Assembly (NCBI GenBank): GCA_965226285.1
Contig: CBDDCQ010000005.1
Location: 682,001-746,000 of the forward strand
Reading direction: 5' to 3'
Length of the DNA: 64,000 nt
Origin: CBDDCQ01 sp965226285
GTDB lineage: Bacteria; Bacteroidota; Bacteroidia; Flavobacteriales; Ichthyobacteriaceae
In this document: positions 51,789-61,488 of the stretch, in pieces
Position numbering within the stretch: the first letter of the stretch is position 1
How the letters are laid out: each line of letters starts with the position of its first letter
Position numbers and translations under genes: made by a program
Notes under the pieces: model-generated
The model's database searches: none
What the model was told of the DNA's origin: nothing
The model's input: the letters and a program-made list of their open reading frames with translations, nothing else

Positions 51789-53444
51789 TTATGCCAATCT
51801 TAAATTCAAAACTCTTGTGAAATCTAATATTTTAGGGTTCTTTTTAATTAAGAATGCTAACTTCTCCTCTGATGTATAAATATAAGAAGTTTTGTTTTCT
51901 AACTCACAAACTTCTATTTTGAAAGTAATATAGTGATTATTCAATTGTTCTTTAAAAAAAACTAACATTTGAGGTAGCAGCTCTTCTACCATTTTTTGTA
52001 AAGTATTACTATGCACTTTCACTATGATTTGGTCATCCGATAATTTAGGTATAACCTTACTTAAAAAACTAGCTAAACCCACTTTAGATTTACTGTTTTG
52101 AAGCACTTCCAAATATTTTTTCCACACTTTTAAAAGCTGTTCTTGCGTAAAATTATCTTTGGGCAAATCACCCTCTGAACTTACTTTTACAGATTTTTTT
52201 TCTGTCGTAAAAGATTTAATAGATAAACCTGAAATCCTATTCCTTGATGACTTCAACACTTTTTTAGATTTTTCTATTTCATCAGTATTTTGCGCTTGCT
52301 TTGGAATAGAATTATTTTGGATATTATTTTGCTCATTGGCAGGAGAGAGTATTTTATCTATTTTTTTTTTATCCTCCTGAGATGAAGAGGCTACACAAGC
52401 TAATCTCATCAAAGCAATTTCTACCCAAAGTCGTTTATTTCTACTATTTTTATAATGAATATCACAATCGTTTAAAATGTTTATAAATCTTATGAGGTGT
52501 GATAATTCTATAATTGTAGATTGTTTGATATATTTCTGTTTTACCTTTTCTCCCACCTCTAAGAGGCCTATAGTTTCTCTATCTTTTACCACCAATAAAT
52601 CCCTAAGATGAGATAATAATCCCGCTACAAAATCATGTCCATCAAATCCTCTTTCTAAGATGTGGTTATACTCTAAAAGAGCCTTCGAGATATTATGCTC
52701 TACAAAACAATCTACCATTCTAAAATAATAATCGTAATCTAATATATTTAAGTTTTCTGATACGGCTTGCCTAGTAAGGTTTTTACCGCAAAAACTCACT
52801 ACCCTATCAAAGAGAGAGAGAGAGTCCCTCAAAGCACCATCTGCCTTTTGTGCTATCATTTGCAAAGCATCATCTTCTGCTCTTACCCCTTGGTCATTTG
52901 CTATTCGGTGTAAGTGATTTTTGATATCCTCTATAGTCACTCTCTTAAAGTCGTATATTTGACATCTAGAAAGTATGGTAGGGATAATCTTTTGCTTTTC
53001 AGTAGTAGCCAATATGAATACCGCATGAACAGGGGGTTCTTCTAGTGTTTTCAAAAAAGCATTGAACGCCGATTTGGATAACATGTGTACCTCATCTATA
53101 ATATACACCTTATATTTACCCTGTTGAGGTGCAAAACGAACTTGATCTATCAGGTTTCTTATATCATCTACTGAATTATTAGATGCCGCATCTAGTTCAA
53201 ATATATTAAAAGCAAAACATCGTTCTAAATCCTTATCTTCATCTGTAAGTTGGTTAATCTTTTTTGCCAATATTCTAGCGCAGGTAGTTTTACCCACCCC
53301 TCTAGGTCCTGTAAATAAGAGAGCTTGAGGCAAGTGGTTATTTTTAATAGCATTTTCTAAAGTATTTGTAATAGCAGATTGTCCTACTACATCTTCAAAT
53401 GCTTGCGGTCTATATTTTATCGCTGATACTTTAAAATGCTTCAT
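51789..53444 (-). CDS. dnaX: DNA polymerase III subunit gamma/tau
   Basis: 551 residues. Clamp-loader AAA+ domain: YRPQAFEDVVGQ, Walker A FTGPRGVGKTTCARILA, FELDAASNNSVDDIRNL, Walker B YIIDEVHMLSKSAFNAFLKT, SRCQIYDFKR. The zinc-binding cysteine cluster of E. coli DnaX is absent, as in other Flavobacteriia. C-terminal tau-like region follows a polar linker (~365-430). A GA dinucleotide run inside the gene (52807-52820) is coding (SLSLF). Confidence 0.95.
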   Translation of the reverse strand: MKHFKVSAIKYRPQAFEDVVGQSAITNTLENAIKNNHLPQALLFTGPRGVGKTTCARILAKKINQLTDEDKDLERCFAFNIFELDAASNNSVDDIRNLIDQVRFAPQQGKYKVYIIDEVHMLSKSAFNAFLKTLEEPPVHAVFILATTEKQKIIPTILSRCQIYDFKRVTIEDIKNHLHRIANDQGVRAEDDALQMIAQKADGALRDSLSLFDRVVSFCGKNLTRQAVSENLNILDYDYYFRMVDCFVEHNISKALLEYNHILERGFDGHDFVAGLLSHLRDLLVVKDRETIGLLEVGEKVKQKYIKQSTIIELSHLIRFINILNDCDIHYKNSRNKRLWVEIALMRLACVASSSQEDKKKIDKILSPANEQNNIQNNSIPKQAQNTDEIEKSKKVLKSSRNRISGLSIKSFTTEKKSVKVSSEGDLPKDNFTQEQLLKVWKKYLEVLQNSKSKVGLASFLSKVIPKLSDDQIIVKVHSNTLQKMVEELLPQMLVFFKEQLNNHYITFKIEVCELENKTSYIYTSEEKLAFLIKKNPKILDFTRVLNLRLA

Positions 53445-53472
53445 AAGTCTAAAATTCTATATCTTTTTGTCT

Positions 53473-56400
53473 TTATAAATATTTGCGCTGCTTAAAATAT
53501 GCTAATACACCTATCCCCCCTACTGTGATAATAATATAATATATAAAAGCAGGCAAAGGCATCGGGTCTCCCTTAGCATAAGAATGTAAGCCTCCCAAAT
53601 AATAATTTACGCCAAAGTAAGTCATTAAAATAGATGCCAAACCTATTACACTAGCCAAATTAAATTTATAAAATCCTCTTAAACTAGGGACCAAGTGCAT
53701 ATGCAGAATAAAAGCATATACAAATACACTAGCAAATGCCCAAGTTTCCTTAGGATCCCAGCTCCAATAACGTCCCCAAGATTCATTTGCCCATACCCCG
53801 CCCAAAAAAGTACCTACAGTAAGCATAAATATTCCTATCGTCAAAGTCATCTCATTAATGTAAGATAACTCTTTAATTGTATTTTTAAGTCTTTTAGCAT
53901 TAGATTTGGTAAAAAATATCATCATACACAACACCAAAAATCCTAACAGAGCCCCCAGAGATAAAAAGCCATAACTGGCTACAATCACAGATACATGTAT
54001 AGATAGCCAATACGATTTGAGCACAGGTACTAAATTGGTAATCTCAGGGTCTAACCAATTCAAATCTGCAACCCACAAAATAAGAGATGCCAATATAGCT
54101 GTAGCTGCCAAACTAATTTGAGACTTTCGAACAAATACAAAACCCGCCAATATGGTAGTCCAAGATATATAGATCATAGATTCATAACCATTGCTCCAAG
54201 GAGCATGACCCGAAATATACCACCTCAATCCTAAACCAATCGTATGAATTAAAAACAATACAAATATACAGCCATCCAATATGTAAGAAATATATTTAAA
54301 TAATTTGCTCTTGCTTTTAAATATCCTTATAAAACTAAATATAAGCAACAGCACTCCAAACATAACATAGTAGTGAAACAATCTACTGAATATTCTATGT
54401 TTGTTATATTCTATTTCCAATTTTATTTTACTTTTATGAGGCATTACCTGCTTTCCAAAATTATTCTGAAACTTAGATATAAATTCTATCTTTTTATCCG
54501 CTTTGCTCCAATCTCCTGTCTGTTTAGCTTCTGCTATATTGGTTTTGTACCAGAGTAATATTTTATTTACAAATAGTGAATCTTTTCCACTAAATACTTC
54601 TCCATCTTCAGCTACCGAAGCCCATTTATTATTTTCATGATTGGGTATGGGGAATATCTTGAGTATAGAACCACTAAATATATTATAAGCTATATTGATT
54701 CTCTCATCTAAAGCAATAATTTCTTTATCGTATTCATTTCGGTCGAATGGCTTTTTCTGATGGGCTCTTTCCACATCTTCCTTTATAATATACTCCCCCT
54801 TATTATTAAAAGCATTTATAAATCTCAAGTACTTTTTAATGCCAAATTTCTCCCGTAAGCCTGATTTTCTATTTACATATATAAAAGGTATAAACTGCCA
54901 CGCTATAGGATTGTAAATCATAGATACAAACGTTTGGTCAGGGTTCATTCTCTCAAATTTATCTTTGTGATAAATTTTTCTAAGTACCTCGGATGCCATT
55001 GTATTGATAGGCTTGAGCCTCCCTTTATAATCCTGTATCACCAAGTTGCCAAACTTAGCAGCATGCTCACGATTGATTTTCACAGCTTGCTTGAGCGAAT
55101 CTATATCTTTGTATTTGTGAAAAACAAACTGCTGTGCCATAGATTTAAAAGATAGTAGCACAAAAAATAATAACATCATCATTATTTTCTGACTTTTCAT
55201 TTGTCTGATACTTTTGTTGAGTTTAGCAAATCTAGAATGTTTACTGAACAAAGTAAGTGCCATACCCACTATCAATAGAAAATATCCTACATAGGTTACC
55301 GTAGTACCTATAGAATCGTGATTTACTGAGAGTATGGTACCCTTTTCATCTTGGTCATAAGAGGATTGGAAAAATCTATAACCTTGATAATCTAATACAT
55401 TATTCATATAAACCCTATAGTTGGTTTTTTCTTGTCCATCTATCAATACTAAATCACTAGCGTACGAAGACGCTGTATTCGTACCCGGATACCTATCGAG
55501 TTGAAAATTATTCAATTTTAAGGCAAATGGCGTTTCTATCTTTTTAGAACCATACCCCATATAAATATTTAAATCCTTAAAACCCAGTGGTTTTAGATTA
55601 GGAATAGTGCCTTTACCCCCCTTTAGATGCACCCTTTCTGTTCGTGCTTTGTAAGTAACATCTACAATAAGTACATCTTGCAATCTCGATTTTCTATCCT
55701 CTGCGGACTTATGTGTAATTTCTGCATTTTCATATACCTGCTTGACTACCAAATTCACCCCTCCCTGTGGATGGTCGTGTCCATCTACCACTTGATTAAG
55801 TACCGTATATAAAGTTCTGAGTTGTAGTGGATGCAAAGTATTTTTGTGCAATTTGCCTTGCTTTTGGTCTGCCATTCTGGTATACCTTACATCATAAGGG
55901 CTTTTAAAGTATAACTTACCTTGTTTTTTTATAATTTGAAATGCCCCCTCCACTGCTATATCAAATACTACAGGCAAATTATCAATTAACTTTTGTGATT
56001 TTTCTTGTAAAAAATTGTCTTGCCTTTTTCCCGTACCTGAACTCACCAAATGAATGATATATTTTCCATTTGGAACTTCTTTAACAGTTTCCACTGCCAC
56101 AGGAATATAATCTACATATTTTACCTGTACATCATCATTCAAAAATTCAAATTCATCATTAAAACTATTATCTAATATATCCGAAAAATATACAACTTTG
56201 TTATACGCTCTCTGCACCTGATTATTATCTATGCGCATTTGAAAATACGTTTTCTCCGAGATAATAGTATTAGAAGTCTCTCCCTCTCTAATGTGCATCA
56301 CTCCCTCAAAACTTATATATCTTGTAACAGCCCCTCCTATTAAGATAAGTAAAAATGCTATATGAAATATCAGTACCGATAATTTTTTTTGAGTATTGAG

Positions 56401-56610
56401 TCTATATTTTACAATATTACCTATAAAATTAATGGCTAAAAGCACCATAATAAGTTCAAACCACCATGCATTATACACTACTACTTTTGCCGTTTCGGTA
56501 GTAAAATCATTTTCTATAAAAGTTCCTATTCCCATAGCTGCGGCATATAGCACGAAGAGGATAGCCATAAATCTAGAGGAGAATAGAAATGATTCCAATT
56601 TTTCAACCAT
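53473..56610 (-). CDS. Fused ResB/CcsA cytochrome c biogenesis protein
   Basis: 1045 residues. N-terminal ResB-like part with transmembrane helices and a large periplasmic domain (to ~residue 470), a linker with a further membrane segment and periplasmic region, then the C-terminal CcsA part with the haem-handling tryptophan-rich motif WGRYWSWDPKETWAFASV and SMIYISWTTILAG. System II cytochrome c maturation in one chain, a form usual in Bacteroidota. 28 bp upstream of dnaX. Confidence 0.93.
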   Translation of the reverse strand: MVEKLESFLFSSRFMAILFVLYAAAMGIGTFIENDFTTETAKVVVYNAWWFELIMVLLAINFIGNIVKYRLNTQKKLSVLIFHIAFLLILIGGAVTRYISFEGVMHIREGETSNTIISEKTYFQMRIDNNQVQRAYNKVVYFSDILDNSFNDEFEFLNDDVQVKYVDYIPVAVETVKEVPNGKYIIHLVSSGTGKRQDNFLQEKSQKLIDNLPVVFDIAVEGAFQIIKKQGKLYFKSPYDVRYTRMADQKQGKLHKNTLHPLQLRTLYTVLNQVVDGHDHPQGGVNLVVKQVYENAEITHKSAEDRKSRLQDVLIVDVTYKARTERVHLKGGKGTIPNLKPLGFKDLNIYMGYGSKKIETPFALKLNNFQLDRYPGTNTASSYASDLVLIDGQEKTNYRVYMNNVLDYQGYRFFQSSYDQDEKGTILSVNHDSIGTTVTYVGYFLLIVGMALTLFSKHSRFAKLNKSIRQMKSQKIMMMLLFFVLLSFKSMAQQFVFHKYKDIDSLKQAVKINREHAAKFGNLVIQDYKGRLKPINTMASEVLRKIYHKDKFERMNPDQTFVSMIYNPIAWQFIPFIYVNRKSGLREKFGIKKYLRFINAFNNKGEYIIKEDVERAHQKKPFDRNEYDKEIIALDERINIAYNIFSGSILKIFPIPNHENNKWASVAEDGEVFSGKDSLFVNKILLWYKTNIAEAKQTGDWSKADKKIEFISKFQNNFGKQVMPHKSKIKLEIEYNKHRIFSRLFHYYVMFGVLLLIFSFIRIFKSKSKLFKYISYILDGCIFVLFLIHTIGLGLRWYISGHAPWSNGYESMIYISWTTILAGFVFVRKSQISLAATAILASLILWVADLNWLDPEITNLVPVLKSYWLSIHVSVIVASYGFLSLGALLGFLVLCMMIFFTKSNAKRLKNTIKELSYINEMTLTIGIFMLTVGTFLGGVWANESWGRYWSWDPKETWAFASVFVYAFILHMHLVPSLRGFYKFNLASVIGLASILMTYFGVNYYLGGLHSYAKGDPMPLPAFIYYIIITVGGIGVLAYFKQRKYL

Positions 56611-56649
56611 CTTTAGAAAAGATCTTAATGGGGTAAATAAACTTAATAT

Positions 56650-57162
56650 TTATAATAATTCTGCAAATTTATTAGCACATTCTTCTGAGGATGTAGGTCC
56701 ATCTGCCGTTAGAAATAAACCATCTACAGTCACTGTGTCGCCTGTGTATATTGCCTGATTTTCTTTAGACATCTCTTGCAATACCTTGTCATCATTCCAA
56801 CCTGTCATTTTTTTACCACTCAAAATACCCCACGATAAGAAACACCTAGGTGCTGCACAAATAGCCCCAACGGGTTTTTGATCCTCTATAAAATTCTGCG
56901 TTAATTGTTTGGCTCCTTGATTTTCCATATAAGTAACTACAGAGCCATATCCTCCTACAAAGAACAAGCCATCGTAGTTACTGGGGCGTACCTGTTCTAA
57001 AAGCAAATCATTATCTTGAATATATCCAAAAGCTCCATGGGATACTTTTTCAGTTGAAGCAGTCACTACTTTGAACCCCTTCTGCTCCCAGAATGCTTTA
57101 GGTACAATAAATTCAACATCTCTAAAATCACTTGGAGCCAATATCATAAGTATAGTTTTCAT
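56650..57162 (-). CDS. DJ-1/PfpI family protein
   Basis: 170 residues, class I glutamine amidotransferase-like fold: MKTILMILAPSDFRDVEF, GLFFVGGYGSV, and nucleophile-elbow VGAICAAPRCFLSWGIL with Cys. Members include deglycases/chaperones and ThiJ-like hydrolases; the exact activity is unclear. I use the ATG at 57162 because the 17-residue extension upstream is not conserved-looking. Separated by 39 bp from the CcsA gene. Confidence 0.85.
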   Translation of the reverse strand: MKTILMILAPSDFRDVEFIVPKAFWEQKGFKVVTASTEKVSHGAFGYIQDNDLLLEQVRPSNYDGLFFVGGYGSVVTYMENQGAKQLTQNFIEDQKPVGAICAAPRCFLSWGILSGKKMTGWNDDKVLQEMSKENQAIYTGDTVTVDGLFLTADGPTSSEECANKFAELL

Positions 57163-57349
57163 TATATCTAAATTTTTAAAAATTTTGAGTACAAACTTAA
57201 ATATAAAAAACATTACTACATATATTTTTACAACTTTTAAGTTTTAATTTGTAACTTTGTTACAAATTGAGACCATTGCAATATAATGTAGTTAAAATCA
57301 ACAACTTGTGCTTTTAAATAAAAACTACAAAAACCTCTTTGGGGGATCC

Positions 57350-57376
57350 AATGTCGAATATTTTACCTGTATATAA
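57350..57376 (+). repeat. 27-bp stray copy of ZIP transporter gene sequence
   Basis: AATGTCGAATATTTTACCTG and the following TATATAA are identical to 45079-45105 inside the ZIP gene. Lies in a 250-bp non-coding gap (57163-57413) otherwise without features. Confidence 0.6.
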
Positions 57377-57413
57377 CAACCTTGATTTATGAACGTACAA
57401 CCATCTTAATTAT

Positions 57414-59468
57414 TTAATGTCCATAAACTTTGATTTTTACATCTTTTATTTCCGTAATATCTACTGAAAGTTTAATTTTTATCTTCCAAGTACCATTAGG
57501 ACTATGTTTACCTAAATATAAGTTATATCCGGTAACAAATGTATCTTCTCCTTTATGAATCACTCCAAAATACTTTTTAAAGTCGCATACTTCAAACTCT
57601 GTACCTGTAGGATTTTGTACTTTCATCTCTATTCGAGGATAGTATTTTTTATTCGAGTTAAATTTTATAATCAACTGAATAGATTCTACAAAATTTATAT
57701 TGCTACCGTTAATAGGTATTTCTATTTCTTTTTCTACATCTTTTATCATTGGAATGTCGCTCACACTAGTATATTCTTCTACTTTTTGAGGAGGTAGAAG
57801 TTTCCAAGTTTTAGCCATTTGTACCGCTGCATAAGCATCTACTATCCCAAATCCTAACCATTCAGAATAAGTATATTTTTTAGAAGCATCCGTATAAGTG
57901 CTCCCCGTATTATCCCAAGTATAGTCGTCACTTGGCAGGTTATCTTTACTTGCCGTTTCTGCTAAAATTAACTTTACATCTCTATAGGTAAGTAATGGAT
58001 TGGCTTGCCTTATCAATGCCACTACACCTGAAACTATAGGTGCAGCTGCAGAAGTACCTGAAAACCTATGATAGTTCCCTTTAGCGTAACCACATTGTCC
58101 ACTAACTCCATCAATACGATCAGTAGTCAATATATCGAATGTAAAAGCACTTATCCAGTGCTGTGCACCAAATGTCGAACCACCAAATACCACCGTACCT
58201 TTTTTATTCACTCCTGCCACTGATATAACTCCCGGATGTGCAACCTGAAAATTGCCTGATATATTATAGAATGGAGTATTACCTGCACTAAAAACATAAC
58301 ATGAGCCTTTTCCATAAAACCCCTCTCTTATACCTTTATCTATTGCTCTGTGTAATTCTAACCCTTCTGAATTATAACTCCCTTTTGTATAACTCCAACT
58401 ATTATTATATACTGCTATCTCCCTTCTATTTTCGTTTAATGCTTCCAATAATTTACTCATTGGTAACAGAGGTCCATCAAAAATATCAAAGAAATATATT
58501 TTAGCATTAGGAGCTACCCCTATAGTTCCTATAGTATTACCTTTGGCAGCTATGATACCTGCTACAGGCGTACCGTGCTTCTTATTACAAATATCTTTTG
58601 CCACAACATAACTTTTTACTGAAAATATATTGGGTTTCAAATCAGGGTGATCGGCATCTACTAAATCATCTAATACTGCCACATTGATGCCTTGCCCCAA
58701 ATATCCCTTTTTCCACACGGGTTCAACGTTAATATCAAGACCGACCACACCACCTTTTTGCCCGGTGTTTTTCAAATACCACTGATCATTATACATAGGG
58801 TCTTTTACTACAAAGGAACCTACCCTACTTGATTTTACAAACTCTGTAGCATCAGATTTCACTTCTTTTCCCTTTTTATCGCCTTTTGTAAAATATACTC
58901 CTACACTTATTTTACTATCCAAATCTGCCCACTTTAATTCATAATTAATGCCATTCACATTTGGTATGACCCTATTGTCTCTATACCATAAGATTACACG
59001 ATTATATCCATCCGGTGCCGATTCAACCGTTGCCGTAAGCGTTTTACTTACTACAGTCTCGCCAGATAAAGTAGGTTTTGATGGTATAGGTATGGATTTA
59101 TCTACATTATCCTTAATAGGAGCAGTGGCATCAGATTTTACTTCCTTTCCTTTTCTATTACCTTTTTTAAAATACACCCCTATACTTATTCTATTACCTA
59201 CATCTACTGAACTCAATACATAGGTAGTTTCTATAACACCTGATACAATAGTACTATTCCTATACCATTGTATCACACGATCATATCCATCCGGTGCCGA
59301 TTCAACCGTTGCCGTAAGCGTTTTACCTACTACAGTCTCTCCAGATAAAGTAGGTTTAGACGGTATAGGGTCATCATCTATTACGTCTATAGTATTGTTA
59401 TCTCTACAGGAAAACAGCAACATCAACAAAAAAGCAAAAGTGAATCTAATATTGTTCATTCTGAACAT
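57414..59468 (-). CDS. S8 (subtilisin/kexin-like) serine protease lipoprotein, copy 1
   Basis: 684 residues. Lipobox Cys21 (LLFSC). Two Ig-like repeats of about 90 residues (SKPTLSGETVVGKTLTATVE / SKPTLSGETVVSKTLTATVE). Catalytic S8 domain: Asp267 in AVLDDLVDADHPDL, His298 in KKHGTPVAGIIAAKG, Asn397 in FSAGN, Ser473 in FSGTSAAAPIVSG. A C-terminal P/proprotein-convertase-like beta domain (GTWKIKIKLSVDIT...VYGH) completes it. Likely surface-exposed endopeptidase. Confidence 0.9.
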   Translation of the reverse strand: MFRMNNIRFTFAFLLMLLFSCRDNNTIDVIDDDPIPSKPTLSGETVVGKTLTATVESAPDGYDRVIQWYRNSTIVSGVIETTYVLSSVDVGNRISIGVYFKKGNRKGKEVKSDATAPIKDNVDKSIPIPSKPTLSGETVVSKTLTATVESAPDGYNRVILWYRDNRVIPNVNGINYELKWADLDSKISVGVYFTKGDKKGKEVKSDATEFVKSSRVGSFVVKDPMYNDQWYLKNTGQKGGVVGLDINVEPVWKKGYLGQGINVAVLDDLVDADHPDLKPNIFSVKSYVVAKDICNKKHGTPVAGIIAAKGNTIGTIGVAPNAKIYFFDIFDGPLLPMSKLLEALNENRREIAVYNNSWSYTKGSYNSEGLELHRAIDKGIREGFYGKGSCYVFSAGNTPFYNISGNFQVAHPGVISVAGVNKKGTVVFGGSTFGAQHWISAFTFDILTTDRIDGVSGQCGYAKGNYHRFSGTSAAAPIVSGVVALIRQANPLLTYRDVKLILAETASKDNLPSDDYTWDNTGSTYTDASKKYTYSEWLGFGIVDAYAAVQMAKTWKLLPPQKVEEYTSVSDIPMIKDVEKEIEIPINGSNINFVESIQLIIKFNSNKKYYPRIEMKVQNPTGTEFEVCDFKKYFGVIHKGEDTFVTGYNLYLGKHSPNGTWKIKIKLSVDITEIKDVKIKVYGH

Positions 59469-59500
59469 AGTAAAATTATAGTTAAAGAATTAAATTTGTG

Positions 59501-59508
59501 CAAATTTA
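59501..59508 (-). promoter_or_regulatory. -7 box of S8 protease copy 1
   Basis: TAAATTTG on the minus strand, 32 bp before the ATG; conserved at 63578-63585 for copy 2. Confidence 0.45.
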
Positions 59509-59601
59509 TGCAAAATAATTCTTAACTTGGCTTTTTTATACTTGAAACTTAGAATTTACCACATAAATCCCAAACTACTATTCCCAAACTCACCGATATG
59601 T

Positions 59602-59970
59602 TTAAAGAATACTTAGTACTGTATTGTAGTATCTCGATTTATCTATCTCAAATTCATCTAACATGACACTATTTTGGGTTTGTTCTACAGAAAAAATAGA
59701 ATAACCTTGTAACTTTTCCATAGGTTCTAAAGTGGTTGTACAATATTCCCAATCTACTGAATCTGTAGCACCTAAAATTGTTTTTTGAATCTCTTTGTAA
59801 GGAAATTTTGCCGTAATATCACACAAATATATCTTTCTATGAAAAATGCATTTTTTAGTGTTTTTTCCTACTATCCAAAAGTTATCTTCATCATATTTAT
59901 AGTAATATAATATCACTGTTCCATTTGTGATCACTTTGCTAACTTTTAACAAGTATCTACAAGTGTACAC
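59602..59970 (-). CDS. Hypothetical protein or displaced C-terminal piece
   Basis: 122 codons from a GTG, no recognised domain (VSKVITNGTVILYYYKYDED...). It overlaps the end of the preceding frame by 25 bases and may be the C-terminal part of the frameshifted coiled-coil gene. A remnant of its 3' end (about 63690-63715) also lies upstream of the third S8 gene, so the piece was duplicated with the protease. Confidence 0.45.
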   Translation of the reverse strand: MYTCRYLLKVSKVITNGTVILYYYKYDEDNFWIVGKNTKKCIFHRKIYLCDITAKFPYKEIQKTILGATDSVDWEYCTTTLEPMEKLQGYSIFSVEQTQNSVMLDEFEIDKSRYYNTVLSIL

Positions 59971-60462
59971 ATAAATATAGGAAATACTTCAAAAAGTCCA
60001 CCTCCCTTTTCAGAAACTTCTAATTCTAATGTCTTCCCCTGTTTATAATATTCATAAGCTAACCGTCTTAAAGCTCTTAACTTTGCTTTTCCTTCCCTTT
60101 GTAATTCTCCTGAGTTTTCAGGAAAATTAGTAGAATCATCATACCACTTAGGATGATGTAAAGCTGCAACTGAATAGACTTCACCTTCTTTGTTTTTATA
60201 AGTAACTTGTATCTGAACTGCATCTAAATACTCTTCACTACCTTCTTCCAAATTTTCTAGGTTTTTATCTTTTACTATTAACTTTACACCTAGTGTTGTA
60301 CCTCGTAAAAATCTATTAGGTAAACCTAGCTGATCAAATGAAATCTTATATTTCTTACTTTCTGGACTTTTACCAGAAGGTTTTGTTGCACTATAAGATA
60401 GTTTAGTATCTGATGTAGTAACTTTCCTTCCACTATCTTCTCCTTCTGATTTATATGGTCTA
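59946..60462 (-). pseudogene. Out-of-frame continuation of the coiled-coil gene
   Basis: The frame continues without a stop from the A6 tract at 60465-60470: ITEFFNRPYKSEGEDSGRKV..., FLRGTTLGVKLIVKDKNLEN, VQIQVTYKNKEGEVYSVAAL. A later TTG (60251) is a poor start. A one-base slip in the homopolymer would join it to the upstream 341-codon frame, giving one ~514-residue protein. Confidence 0.65.
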
Positions 60463-61488
60463 TTAAAAAACTCTGTGATCTATACCAGTTATTTCTTCTA
60501 GTTCAGAAATAATTTCATCATCATATTTCTTCATTAGTTTTTGTATGATAGGACTACTACTAAAATCTATTTGATCCATTTTCATTTGAACCAAATTATC
60601 TATTAATTTCCTCTTAAAATAAATTTCTGCATTAGCACGATCTTCTTTATTAATGCGTTTTTTAAATTCTCTTAAATTATAAGAATACTTACCATCCCTA
60701 ATTGTTTTAGCCGCATAATGAGCAACTAAAGAACGAAAATATTCCTTATAATCTTTTTCTTTATTTTTTCTAGCTTTTTTAAATTTATCTGAAACTTCTT
60801 TGTTTTTTTGTTCTAAATAATTCTCTAATGGAAGTATAAGAGAATTTCTTTTTTCTTTTATTTTTTCCTTAATTCTTTCTACATTTCCTAAGGTACCTGA
60901 TATCCGTTCTTCTATCTCTTCTAACGCAGTAATATCCTTAGCATTACTTATTTGTTCTATTTTTTCTTCTATCTGTTCTTCTTCTCTTTCTGATGCTTCT
61001 TTTCGTTCCTTTTCTTTGTTCGCTAAACTTTCTTGTATTTTATTTCTTCTCTCTTCTATATAATTATTAATTTCTTCATTTAAACTATCACTCTCTTCTA
61101 AAGACTTTATTTTTTTATCTAAATCTTCTATATTATCTATTTGATCTATATCCCATTTAATAACATCATTATTAAAAATTTCAATTCTTTTAGAGCTATT
61201 GTATTCTTTTAGTTTTTTTTCATTTATTTTCTTTTCTTTATTTACATAATCTAAATCTAACATTTTACGTAGATAATTTTCATATTCAGGGTTTTCTCTT
61301 ATAGATTGAATATCTTCTTCACTATATTTCCGAAGTTCCATCCATCCTTTTATTAGTTCCTCTTGATTCTTAGTGACTTCCCTATGATAAACAATTTTAT
61401 AAATAATATCTAATAGTTCTTTATTTTTAAATTTCTCTCTTAATTCTTTTGTCTCTCCTGTTAATTTTTCCACTAATTTAATGTCCAT
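60463..61488 (-). CDS. Coiled-coil hypothetical protein, 3' end probably frameshifted
   Basis: 341 residues, very rich in Lys and Glu with long predicted coiled coils (about residues 85-235: KEKKINEKKLKEYN..., EEQIEEKIEQISNAKD). No signal peptide or known domain. Its ATG overlaps the stop region of S8 copy 2 by 11 bp, so translation may be coupled. It ends at a TAA within an A/T homopolymer where the reading frame otherwise continues downstream. Might be an effector, cargo or inhibitor tied to the protease; that is only a guess from position. Confidence 0.6.
   Translation of the reverse strand: MDIKLVEKLTGETKELREKFKNKELLDIIYKIVYHREVTKNQEELIKGWMELRKYSEEDIQSIRENPEYENYLRKMLDLDYVNKEKKINEKKLKEYNSSKRIEIFNNDVIKWDIDQIDNIEDLDKKIKSLEESDSLNEEINNYIEERRNKIQESLANKEKERKEASEREEEQIEEKIEQISNAKDITALEEIEERISGTLGNVERIKEKIKEKRNSLILPLENYLEQKNKEVSDKFKKARKNKEKDYKEYFRSLVAHYAAKTIRDGKYSYNLREFKKRINKEDRANAEIYFKRKLIDNLVQMKMDQIDFSSSPIIQKLMKKYDDEIISELEEITGIDHRVF

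Noticed and set aside
52807..52820. GA dinucleotide run in dnaX as a phase-variable repeat
   Set aside because: It is short, in frame and encodes a conserved-looking segment; dnaX is essential, so switching is unlikely.
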